Source: Onthophagus taurus
Taxonomy: Eukaryota; Arthropoda; Insecta; Coleoptera; Scarabaeidae
DNA length: 64,000 bases
Reading direction: 5' to 3'
Assembly (NCBI RefSeq): GCF_036711975.1
Contig: NC_091976.1
Span: 28,954,001-29,018,000 of the forward strand
Shown here: piece after piece, positions 14,056 through 23,658 of the stretch
Position numbering within the stretch: the stretch's first letter is position 1
How the letters are laid out: the number at the start of each line of letters is the position of its first letter
Notes under the pieces: generated by a model
Databases searched by the model: none
Told to the model about the DNA's origin: nothing
What the model saw: the letters and a program-made list of their open reading frames with translations, nothing else
Position numbers and translations under genes: made by a program

Positions 14056-14535
14056 AAAAATTCAAAATTTCACCAAATTTAAAATCGTATCGTATGTGTA
14101 ATTTAATTATCGTGGTTTTAGTATCGCGTATTATTTAAATTTTATTTTTGGAGAGGTCTTGTGAAATTTATTTTTGGTTATTTTGTTTTTGAAAACGGGT
14201 TTTCGAAAAATTTTTGTCGATCGTGAATAATAATCGTTTTTTCTTTTGTGTTTCAGGGCCAGACATAAATTTCTTAGACCTTGGTGATGGATCTTAAAAA
14301 ATTATAGTAAAAAAAAACAAATATATTCGTATATTAGTGCGTGGTAATTAGATTTTAATTTATACAACGATATATTGTATATATTTTTTTTTAATGATAT
14401 AAATATATCTTAATGAAATTAAATTTATTGTTTCTTTTTTTTATTTTTATCATCTTTGAAGTAAAATTGATAAAATATACAATATTTAACACCCAAAACT
14501 AACAAAACTCCTGTACTCACTCCAAATCTTAATAG
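14056..14535. other. Tail-to-tail 3' region between the coiled-coil gene and MTIF3
   Basis: AT-rich sequence holding the 3' ends of two converging genes. No perfect AATAAA stands out on the plus strand. A possible alternative 3' exon follows the acceptor tttgtgtttcag (ending near 14256); one frame after it reads PDINFLDLGDGS and a stop. That would require skipping the end of the last exon and is unproven. Confidence 0.4.
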
Positions 14536-15247
14536 TCATGATGAATTTTCATTATCTTTCTCTTTTTTTGGGGGTAAAACTTGAAATTTCATGTCATTAC
14601 CTTTAGAACGCTTTTGTACAATTCTACATTGACCTTCTACTTGTTCTGATAAAGTCTTAAAAATATTCTCCTAAAATAAAACTAAATAAAACCAAAATTT
14701 CGTTAATAATTATTAATAATCTTACAACTTTTTCTGCATTGGAACTAAATCCATTAATAATAACTCTAACTTCATAACTTTTCTTAACCCACTTAATAAT
14801 CTTTTCAATTTGAATCTTTAAATCATGAAGAGCAATTGATGAGCTTAAAATTAAAACTTTATCACCTTTTATACTCAAATTTGCTTTATCGATCTTCTTT
14901 TTCTCCCTCTGTTTTAAGTCTTCATTCAAATACTCAGTTGGTGTCATTAATTTATAAATGGGTCTTTGCGATTTTGTATCATAATCAATAATTTTAACCA
15001 ATTTTAAATCTCTCCTTTTCGATAATTTTTGTGCTTCTTCTAATGTTGTTATTTGAACACTTTGATCTTGAGAGATAAGAGTGATCTTGGGAATAATTGC
15101 AGTTTTACGTTTTGGCTGTGGAGTTGTACCTTCTATTTCTAGCTCAGGGGCCTTGGTGGTGATTGCAAATTGAACAAGTTGAGGACACAACCTTGGTAGA
15201 ATTTGATTTGATGCACATCTTGCAGGTCGAATTAAATTGCGATACAT
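14536..15247 (-). CDS. MTIF3: Mitochondrial translation initiation factor IF-3
   Basis: Two exons on the minus strand, 15247-14726 and 14670-14536, joined in phase 0 across a 55-bp intron; 218 residues. IF-3 acts in the mitochondrial matrix, keeping the small ribosomal subunit free and helping start-codon selection. The N-terminal 40 residues are Arg-rich with few acids, as for a matrix targeting peptide. The IF3-N signature is visible ([19 protein letters not shown], then LKLVKIIDYD and RPIYKLMT). A linker with EKKKIDKANL leads to the IF3-C part (LHDLKIQIEKIIKWVKK, VRVIINGFSSNAEKV). The second exon supplies the C-terminal tail ending FQVLPPKKEKDNENSS. The protein is short for a metazoan MTIF3 but the core is complete. 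It is head-to-head with GUF1 copies and tail-to-tail with the coiled-coil gene. Confidence 0.9.
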
Positions 15248-15728
15248 TTTTGGAGACGTTTAATTTCTGAAATAATCACATTTGAGAAAATTCATAAACA
15301 ACAACAATAACATGTTTTATTTTTAAACGAATTTTATTTTGACCTTTAAAACTTTCATTTAATTATTATTTACACTATTATTAATCAATTACTTTTTAAA
15401 AAGATGTTTTAATCCAACCATAATATACAAAAACACTTTATTAAATAAGATGAAAACTTTTAAATCAATTTTTGAGGTTATGTAAAACGTCATGTGTCAA
15501 AACTGACAAGGTAAAAAAAATAACTAGATATAATAAAATTCTTTATTATAAAATAAAACGTTTTATTATTAATCGTATTTATTCTTATTATTATTAAAAA
15601 ATAAATAGAATTAATAAAATACTTTAATTAAATCATTAATTTTCGGACTAAAAAAAAATATAGGTTATGTAGTGATGTGTCACTAAACTTAATAACATTT
15701 AAATAAATCCAATTAATTAATTACAGAA
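15248..15728. promoter_or_regulatory. Bidirectional promoter region, unit 1 (MTIF3 / truncated GUF1 copy 1)
   Basis: 480 bp of AT-rich sequence between the divergent start codons of MTIF3 and GUF1 copy 1. Two near-copies lie at 16342-16827 and 17442-17928. Conserved pieces shared by all three include ggttatgtaaaacgtcatg followed by tgtcaaa...tgacaa. Both genes serve mitochondrial translation, so a shared promoter makes sense. In this unit it should drive MTIF3. Confidence 0.6.
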
Positions 15729-16178
15729 ATGTTATTAAAACGTTTATTTAGAAGTACTTTAACATTCAATAGATACAAGAAGTAAGTTTTGATTTAAAAA
15801 GAAAATAATAAATAAATTTTTTTTTTTAGGTTATGTTCAAATTTTAAACACAAATATAGCACAAAAACCGCAACAAGCACTGATTTAGCCGAAATTCCAT
15901 TAGAACGGATTCCAAATTTTAGTATAATTGCGCATGTTGATCAGGGGAAGAGCACATTATCTGATAAACTCTCAAATTTTACAGGGGCTATTTCACATAA
16001 ATCGGGAGATAGTCAAATTTTGGATAAATTGAGAGTTGAAAAAGAAATCCCACATTCAGTTAGAACAGTTAGAGCAAAAAGTGCTTCTATTTTGTATGAT
16101 TTTAACCAATTTATCCTTTTCAATAATTTTTGTGCTTCTCTAATGTTGTTATTTGAACACTTTGATCTTGAGAGATAA
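15729..16178 (+). pseudogene. Truncated GUF1 paralog, copy 1 (open reading frame retained)
   Basis: Exons 15729-15781 and 15830-16178 keep the GUF1 start, first intron and splice phases and read for 133 codons. The N-terminal leader and the G1 region are similar to GUF1 but carry AHVDQGKST (His to Gln) in the P-loop. The switch I motif (ERGIT in GUF1) is replaced by EIPHSVRT. After ILYDFN the reading frame runs into duplicated antisense MTIF3 sequence and stops. The GTPase lacks G3, G4 and G5, so it cannot be a working elongation factor. It is a duplication remnant whose frame happens to be intact, or a short mitochondrial-targeted protein. Confidence 0.8.
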
Positions 16179-16341
16179 GAGTGATCTTGGGAATAATTGC
16201 AGTTTTACGTTTTGGCTATGGAGTGGTTCCTTCTATTTCTAGCTCAGGGGCCTTGGTGTTGATCGCAAATTGAACAATTTAAGGACACAACCTTGGTAGA
16301 AATTGATTTGATGCACATCTTGCAGTTCGAATTAAATTGCG
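16103..16341 (-). pseudogene. MTIF3 5' fragment, duplicated unit 1
   Basis: This sequence matches the MTIF3 first-exon interval at about 15000-15235 on the minus strand. The start codon and its surroundings are deleted (attgcg joins directly to tggagacg), and a codon is partly lost in the acttctctaatg run. It overlaps the end of the truncated GUF1 frame on the other strand. It is a non-coding remnant. Confidence 0.85.
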
Positions 16342-16827
16342 TGGAGACGTTTAATTTCTAGAATAATCACATTTGAGAAAATTCATAAACAACAACAATA
16401 ACATATTTAATTTTTAAACGAATTTTATTTTGACTTTGACCTTTAAAACTTTAATTTAATTGTTATTTACACTAACATTAATCAATTACTTTTTAAAAAG
16501 ATGTTTTAATCCAACCATAACATAAAAAAACACTTTATTAAATAAGATGAAATCTTTTAAAACAATTTTTGAGGTTATGTAAAACGTCATGTGTCAAACC
16601 TGACAATTTAAAAAATTACCATAATTAAAACTCTTTTAAAATAAAACGCTTTATTATTAATCGTATTTATTCTTATTATTACTATTATTATTAAAAAATA
16701 AATAGAATTAATAAAATCCTTTAATTAAATCATTAATTTTCGGAGATAAAAAAAAATATAGGTTATGTAGTCCGATTTGACACTAACTTAATAACATTTA
16801 AATAAATCCAAATAATTAATTACAGAA
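16342..16827. promoter_or_regulatory. Duplicated bidirectional promoter region, unit 2
   Basis: A near-copy of 15248-15728, with small indels such as an added ttgact and an expanded ttattactattattatta run. It lies between the headless MTIF3 fragment and truncated GUF1 copy 2. It probably has no normal target gene, but could still start transcripts. Confidence 0.55.
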
Positions 16828-17257
16828 ATGTTATTAAAACGTTTATTTAGAAGTACTTTAACATTCAATAAATACAAGAAGTAAGTTTTGATTTAAAAAG
16901 AAAATCATTAATAATTTTATTTGTTTTAGGTTATGTTCAAATTTTAAACACAAATATAGCACAAAAACCGCAACAAGCATTGATTTAAGCGAAATTCCAT
17001 TAGAACGGATTCGAAATTTTAGTATAATTGCGCATATTGATCATGAGAAAACCACATTATCTGATAAACTTTTAGAATTTATGTTGGCTATTTCACATAA
17101 ATCGGGAGAAAATCAAGTTTTGGATAAATTGAGAGCTGAAAAAGAAATCCCACATTCAGTTAGAACAGTTAGAGCACAAAGTGCTTCTATTTTGTACGAT
17201 TTTAACCAATTTATCCTTTTCAATAATTTTTGTGCTTCTTCTAACGTTGTTATTTGA
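16828..17257 (+). pseudogene. Truncated GUF1 paralog, copy 2 (broken P-loop)
   Basis: Exons 16828-16880 and 16930-17257 read for 126 codons and stop. The P-loop is AHIDHEKTT, in which the essential Gly of GKS/T is Glu, so nucleotide binding should be lost. Like copy 1 it carries EIPHSVRT in place of ERGIT and then runs into antisense MTIF3 sequence. The shared EIPHSVRT shows that copies 1 and 2 come from one altered ancestor rather than two independent losses. Confidence 0.8.
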
Positions 17258-17441
17258 ACACTTTAATCTTGAGAGATAAGAATGATCTTGGGAATAATTG
17301 CAGTTTTACGTTTTGGCTATGGAATAGTTCCTTTTATTTCTAGCTCAGGGGCCTTGGTGTTGATCGCAAATTAAACAATTTAAGGACACAACCTTGGTAG
17401 AATTTGATTTGATGCACATCTTGCAGTTCGAATTAAATGGC
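17204..17441 (-). pseudogene. MTIF3 5' fragment, duplicated unit 2
   Basis: The second partial copy of the MTIF3 first exon on the minus strand, with the start codon region deleted as in unit 1 (aaatggcgaggagacg) and further substitutions. It is non-coding. Confidence 0.82.
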
Positions 17442-17928
17442 GAGGAGACGTTTAATTTCTAAAATAATAACATTTGAGAAAATTCATAAACAACAACAAT
17501 AACATATTTAATTTTTAAACGAATTTTATTTTGACTTTAACCTTTAAAACTTTAATTTAATTGTTACTTACACTAATATTAATCAATTACTTTTTAAAAA
17601 GCTATTTTAATCCAACCATAACATAAAAAACACTTTATTAAATGAGATGAAATCTTTTAAATCAATTTTTGAGGTTATGTAAAACGTCATGTGTCAAACT
17701 TGACAATTTAAAAAAATTACCATAAATAAAACTCTTTTAAAATAAAACGCTTTATTATTAATCGTATTTATTCTTATTATTACTATTATTATTAAAAAAT
17801 AAATAGAATTAATACAATACTTTAATTAAATCATTAATTTTCGGAGCTAAAAAAAAATATAGGTTATGTCGTCCGATTTGACACTAACTTAATAACATTT
17901 AAATAAATCCAATTAATTAATTACAGAA
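17442..17928. promoter_or_regulatory. Promoter region of the intact GUF1 gene (unit 3)
   Basis: The third copy of the divergent promoter module, immediately upstream of the intact GUF1 start codon at 17929. It contains the same ggttatgtaaaacgtcatg block as units 1 and 2. The 1099- and 1101-bp spacings between the three GUF1 start codons (15729, 16828, 17929) define the tandem unit. Confidence 0.6.
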
Positions 17929-20900
17929 ATGTTATTAAAACGTTTATTTAGAAGTACTTTAACATTCAATAAATACAAGAAGTAAGTTTTGATTTAAAAA
18001 GAAAATCATTAATAAATTTTTTGTTTTAGGTTATGTTCAAATTTTAAACACAAATATAGCACAAAAACCGCAACAAGCATTGATTTAAGCGAAATTCCAT
18101 TAGAACGGATTCGAAATTTTAGTATAATTGCGCATGTTGATCATGGGAAGAGCACATTATCTGATAGACTCTTAGAATTTACGGGGGCTATTTCACATAA
18201 ATCTGGAGAAAGTCAAGTTTTGGATAAATTGCAAGTGGAAAAAGAACGTGGGATAACAGTTAAAGCACAAAGTGCTTCTATTTTGTACGATTATAAAGGA
18301 GAAAAGTATCTTTTAAACTTTATTGATACACCAGGACATGTCGATTTTTCAAATGAAGTTGCTCGATCTTTAGCTGCTTGTCAAGGTGTTATTTTACTTG
18401 TAGATGCGAATGATGGTGTTCAAGCGCAAACTGTAGCTAATTTTTATTTGGCATTTTCAAAGGATTTGGTTATAATCCCAGTTTTAAATAAAATTGACTT
18501 AAAAAATGCTGATCCTGAAAGAGTCACTAATCAATTAAACCATTTATTCGATATTGAAAAGAGTCAAGTAATTAAAGTTTCAGCTAAGCTTGGTACAGGA
18601 ATCACTGAAGTTTTTGAAGCTATAATTGAAAGACTCCCGCCGCCGGAAGCTGATCGAAATGGAAAATTCCGAGCGTTACTTTTCGATAGTTGGTATGATA
18701 AATACAGAGGTGTTTTATGTCTAATTTATATTAAAGACGGGTCTATTTCAATCGGGGATTACATTTCTTCATGTCATACAGAAAAAGATTATGAAATTCG
18801 CGGCATTTCAGTTTTACGACCACAAGAAGTTGAAGTTAATAGATTGTTAGTTTAAACAATAAAGTTAATAAATAAATAAAAATAATTATTTAGGGTTGCA
18901 GGACAAGTTGGGTTAGTTTCATGTAGTATGAGATCAAGTAAAGAAGCTTTTATTGGGGATACATTTTGCAAGAAAGGTGAAAAAGTCGTTGTTTTAAGCG
19001 GATTTGAACCCCCTAAACCAATGGTTTTTGCTGGAATTTATCCATTTGATCAATCACAACATGTTCATTTAAGAAATGCTATTGAAAAATTAGTTTTAAA
19101 TGATTCAGCAGTAAATGTTTCATTGGATACAAGGTAAATAAATGTCAGAGGTAACAGAGGTATTTCTACAGCTTTTTAAATTAACTAACACCGTCATTAT
19201 GCAGTGTATTAATTAATTATCGTACTCGACGTCATCATTGCAAGTATGCAACCAAATACGCAAATCGCGTATTGCAATACCAATAATGTGATATTGGTTG
19301 CATACTCGCAATGATGACGTCGGGTATGATAATTAATTAAGACACCGTATTACAATCATTCGGGTTTAGCCGTCTTAAGAGATGTCCAACTAAATCCAAA
19401 TGTTTCTAGTCTAGGTCTAATGTTAGTTCTAGTGACAGTGCAAGTGTAAAACTAGAACTAACACTATACCTAGAACTAGAATCATTTGGGTTTAGCCGCA
19501 CGTCTCTAAAGACGGCTAAACCCAAATGATTCTAGTTCTTGGTCTAGCGCTGCATAAAAAATGAATAAATTAGGTTAGAATCTGCCAAATGTTAAAATCG
19601 AATTTAGTTATTTTATGATTAATTCTGAAATAACCGTAATTGGAATCAAAAAGCATTTGATTTGATACCAAACATGACCTATTTAGGTTAAAAAACGAAA
19701 AAGTTAGGTTAGAAACTGTCAAATGTCAAAACCGAATTATATTATTTTTTGATAAATGTTAAAATAATCTTAATAAGAGTTAAAAAATGCGCTAATTTGA
19801 TACCAAATATGACTTATTTAGGTTAAAAATGAAAAATTAGGTTAGAAACTGTCAAATGTCAAAATCGAATTACATTATTTTTTGATAAATGTTAAAATAA
19901 TCTTAATAAGAATTAAAAATGCGGTAGTTTGATACCAAACATGACCTATATAGATTAAAAAATTAAAAGTTAGGTGAGAATCTGTCAAATGTCAAAATCG
20001 AATTTAATTATTTTTTGAGAAATGTTAAAATAATCTTAACAAGGGTTAAAAATACGTTAATCTGATACCAAACACGGCCTAGTTAGGTTAAAAAATAAAA
20101 AAGTTAGGTTAGAAACTGTCAAATGTCAAAATAGAATGTAATTATTTTTTGACAAATATTAAAATAACCTTAATAAGAATTAAAAATGCTTTAATTTGCT
20201 ACCAAACACGACCTAAATAGGTTAAAAGATGAGTAAGTTAGGTTAGAATCTGTCAAATGTCAAAATCAAATCTAATTATTTTTTGACAAATATTAAAATA
20301 ACCTTAATAAGAATTAAAAATGCTTTAATTTGCTACCAAACACGACCTAAATAAGTTAAAAGATGAGTAAGTTAAGTTAGAATCTGTCAAATGTCAAAAT
20401 TGAATCTAATTATTTTATGATAAATGTTAAAATGACCAAATTAGGTAAAAAAATGAATAGGTTACGTTAAAAACTGTCAAATATCAAAATCAAATGTTAT
20501 TTTGACATTTCCATCTCTTAAAAATGAATTATAACCTTAATCTGTCAAAATTGACAGTTCACTATAGTTTCACTATACTATAGTGCTAGTGTAAAGCTAG
20601 AACTAACACTAGACCTAGAACTAGACACATTTTTTTAAGAAATGGAAAAGTTTGGATATTGTATCAAACGTCAATTTTGACAGTTTAAGGTTATATTAAG
20701 GTTATATTCATTTTTAAGGGATGGAAATGTCAAAATGACATTTGATTTTGACATTTGACAGTTTTTAACGTAACCTTTTCATTTTTTAACCTAAATTGGT
20801 CATGAGCGGTATCTAATAAAAGCATTTTTAATTCTTATTAAGATCATTTTAACATTTATCATAAAATAATTAGATTCGATTTTGACATTTGACAGTTTCT

Positions 20901-23205
20901 AAGCTAACTTTTTCATTTTTTAACCTAAATAACTTTAAATAAGTCATATTTGGTATCAAATTAAAAGCTTTTTGATTTTTATTACGATTGTTTCAATATT
21001 TATCATAAAATAATTAAATGCGATTTTGACATTTGACAGATTCTAACCTAACTTACTCATCTTTTAACTTATTTATGTCGTGTTTGGTAGCAAATTAAAC
21101 CATTTTTAATTCTTATTAAGGTTATTTTAATATTTGTTAAAAAATAATTAGATTTGATTTTGACATTTGACAGATTCTAACCTAACTTACTCATCTTTTA
21201 ACCTATTTAGGTCGTGTTTGGTAGCAAATTAAAGCATTTTTAATTCTCATTAAGGTTATTTTTAATATTTGTCAAAAAATAATTAGATTTGATTTTGACA
21301 TTTGACAGATTCTAACCTAACTTACTCATCTTTTAACCTAACTAGGTCGTGTTTGGTATCAGATTAACGCATTTTTAACTCTTGTTAAGATTATTTTAAC
21401 ATTTATCAAAAAATAATTAAATTCGATTTTGACATTTGACAGATTCTAACGTAACTTACTCATCTTTTAACTTATTTAGGTCGTGTTTGGTAACAAATTA
21501 AAGCATTTTTAATTCTTATTAAGGTTATTTTAATATTTGTCAACAAAATAATTAGATTCGATTTTGACATTTGACAGTTTTTAACCTAATTTTTTCATTT
21601 TTTAACCTAACTAGGCCGTGTTTGGTATCAGATTAACGCATTTTTAACTCTTGTTAAGATTATTTTAACATTTATCCAAAAATAATTAAATTCGATTTTG
21701 ACATTTGACAGATTCTAACCTAACTTACTCATTTTTTAACCTATTTAGGTCGTGTTTGGTAACAAATTAAAGCATTTTTAATTCTTATTAAGGTTATTTT
21801 AATATTTGTCAAAAAATAATTAAATTCGATTTTGACATTTGACAGTTTCTAACCTAATTTTTTCATTTTTAACCTAACTAGGCCGTGTTTGGTATCAGAT
21901 TAACGCATTTTTAACTTTTGTTAAGATTATTTTAACATTTATCAAAAAATAATTAATTTCGATTTTGACATTTGACAGATTCTCACCTAACTTTTAATTT
22001 TTTAACCTATATAGGTCATGTTTGGTATCAAATTACCGCATTTTTAATTCTTATTAAGGTTATTTTAATATTCATCAAAAAAATATTAATTAACACAAGA
22101 CTTAGAACTAGAATTATTCGGGTTTAGCCGACTTGCAATGATAACGTCGAGTACGATAATTAATTAACACACTGTATGTATAATGTTACTAATTGTTGCT
22201 TCACAATAAATTTATTGGTTGATTTTATTATAAATAAAAATTTCTTTATATAGTCCAGCTTTAGGACAAGGTTGGAGATTAGGTTTTTTGGGTTTACTCC
22301 ACTTAGAAGTTTTTTGCCAAAGACTACAACAAGAATACAACGCCGAATCAATTTTAACAGCACCCTCTGTAACTTATAAAATAAAATTAAAACCTACAAA
22401 GAAAAACATTAAAGAAAATTCCCAAATTATTTTTATTAACAACCCCGCTCATTTCCCTGAGCAAATTTATATAGAAGAAACTTACGAACCAATGGTTTTG
22501 GGAACAATAATAACTCCTGATAAATATTTAGGTGGAATTATGTCTTTGTGCATGGAAAAACGTGGAATACAAAGACACGCATCAAATATTGATAACGATA
22601 GGATTCTTTTGCAATATGATTTACCTTTGTGCGAAATTGTTATGGATTTTCACGATTCATTGAAAACTATTTCGTCGGGTTATGCTACTTTTGATTATGA
22701 AGATATGGGATTTAAACAAAGTGCGATGGTTAAAGTGGGTTATTATTAATTTAAAAATATATATTTATTTATTAATTTCTTTTTAGATGAGTATAATGTT
22801 GAATGGGGTTCAAGTAGAAGAATTAAGTAATATCATTCATGTAAGTCGGGCTCAATCAATGGGAAAAAGATTAGTTTTGAAATTAAAAGATATAATTCCA
22901 AGGCAATTAGTTCAAATTGCCATTCAAGCTTCTGTGAATGGGAAAATTGTAGGACGTGAAACTTTAAAACCGTATAGAAAAGATGTTACAGCAAAATTAG
23001 TATGTTTTTTGATAAATTTTTTTGTTTTTATTGTTTAACATAAAATAATTTTGTTTAATAATAATAATGTTTTATTTAGTACGGTGGTGATGTAACGAGA
23101 AGAATGAAACTTTTAGCTCAACAAGCGGCGGGTAAAAAGAAAATGAAGAGCATAGCGAATATACAATTACCCAGGGAGACTTTTATAGATGTTTTGAAAA
23201 AATAA
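17929..23205 (+). CDS. GUF1: Mitochondrial translation factor GUF1 (EF4/LepA), 6 exons
   Basis: Coding exons 17929-17981, 18030-18845, 18894-19133, 22254-22734, 22787-22999 and 23080-23205 join in consistent phases to 642 residues. GUF1/EF4 is a matrix GTPase that remodels stalled mitochondrial ribosomes. Visible motifs: G1 AHVDHGKST (52-60), G2 RGIT (91-94), G3 DTPGH (117-121), G4 NKID (171-174) and G5 SAK (202-204). Domain II follows ([18 protein letters not shown]), then the EF-G-like region with [17 protein letters not shown] and the LepA C-terminal domain ([26 protein letters not shown]). The first 30 residues are basic and fit a targeting peptide. The length matches the family. Two donors are non-standard but in phase (gttagt at 18846, gtgggt at 22735). 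Intron 3 (3.1 kb) holds a fold-back element. An aataaa poly(A) signal follows the stop near 23222. Confidence 0.95.
19356..19552. repeat. Hairpin module with GGGTTTAGCCG stem, copy 1
   Basis: Two adjacent perfect-looking stems. The first pairs tagtctaggtctaatgttag (about 19407) with its complement ending at about 19480. The second pairs tcatttgggtttagccg (19482-19498) with cggctaaacccaaatga (19513-19529) around a 14-base loop cacgtctctaaaga. A further lone GGGTTTAGCCG occurs at 19362. The module recurs at 38570-38766 and, in part, at 22103-22130. Confidence 0.85.
19560..20560. repeat. 133-bp repeat array, left arm of the fold-back
   Basis: About seven monomers with the marker ctgtcaaatgtcaaaat near 19716, 19849, 19982 and 20116, spaced 133-134 bp. 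Each monomer also contains a gataccaaacatgacct block and a ttaggttaaaaaa block. The array ends in a short stretch with tgtcaaaattgacag that faces the mirrored stretch of the right arm. Confidence 0.92.
20665..22083. repeat. 133-bp repeat array, right arm (inverted)
   Basis: About ten monomers of the same repeat in reverse orientation (attttgacatttgacag). The innermost part mirrors the left arm almost base for base (atttttaagggatggaaatg against catttccatctcttaaaaat). The central spacer of roughly 100 bp (20560-20665) carries a ctatagtg/cactatag element and a CTAG-rich block. Transcribed in the GUF1 pre-mRNA, the two arms could pair over about 1 kb. Confidence 0.92.
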
Positions 23206-23658
23206 AAAAGCTTTCTGTAATAAATAAAACCGATTTTTAGAAAGATGGTTATTTATTTTTTTATTTTTTGTACATTTTACCTTTTACATAAGTATTTCAT
23301 TTCCTTGTATTTTTAGGCTCATCTAACAACAAATAATTGTATAAACAAATATAAAAGATCTCTATGTTACAATTATACAAATACTTAACTTAAATTTTGT
23401 AATAAATATGATACAGGAAATGATATATTCATTGTCTTATTATTTTTTTTTTAACGGGACAGATTGCACGCATTTTTGCGATTTTTTCGCCTTCTTTTAT
23501 TTATTTATTTAATATTTTTGTACAGCTTTATTTACATTATAGACAGTCCGTTTCGACGCGAAAGCTATGTACAAGTTTCGGAAAATATACTGGAAATTGT
23601 TCTACTTCAAGTTGCGCTTTATTTTTATTTTTTCTTCTCTAAATGATCCTTTTATTCT
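23206..23658. other. Convergent 3' ends of GUF1 and sarcoglycan
   Basis: About 450 bp between two facing stop codons. On the plus strand aataaa signals for GUF1 follow within 25 bp of its stop. On the minus strand, reading down from 23658, aataaa-like signals lie at about 23640-23655 (taaagaataaaagg) and again near 23615-23635. No further coding sequence is visible. Confidence 0.6.

Larger units (their letters stand above)
19202..22173. mobile_element. Composite fold-back element in GUF1 intron 3
   Basis: The ends are inverted copies of each other. The left end (about 19202-19245) starts CAGTGTATTAATTAATTATC. The right end (about 22130-22173) is the reverse complement with only a couple of changes. 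Possible 4-bp target duplications (tatg) lie directly outside. Inside, from the left: a 147-bp palindrome (19202-19348), a hairpin module (19356-19552), a forward 133-bp array (19560-20560), a CTAG-rich centre, the same array reversed (20665-22083), and a half hairpin module (22100-22132). No transposase is visible. CAGTG ends resemble hAT-type termini, but the 4-bp duplication does not fit hAT, so the family is open. Confidence 0.75.

Noticed and set aside
19202..22173. Assignment of the fold-back element to the hAT superfamily from its CAGTG ends
   Set aside because: The 8 bases outside the two ends do not match. At most a 4-bp tatg duplication is visible, so the superfamily was left open.
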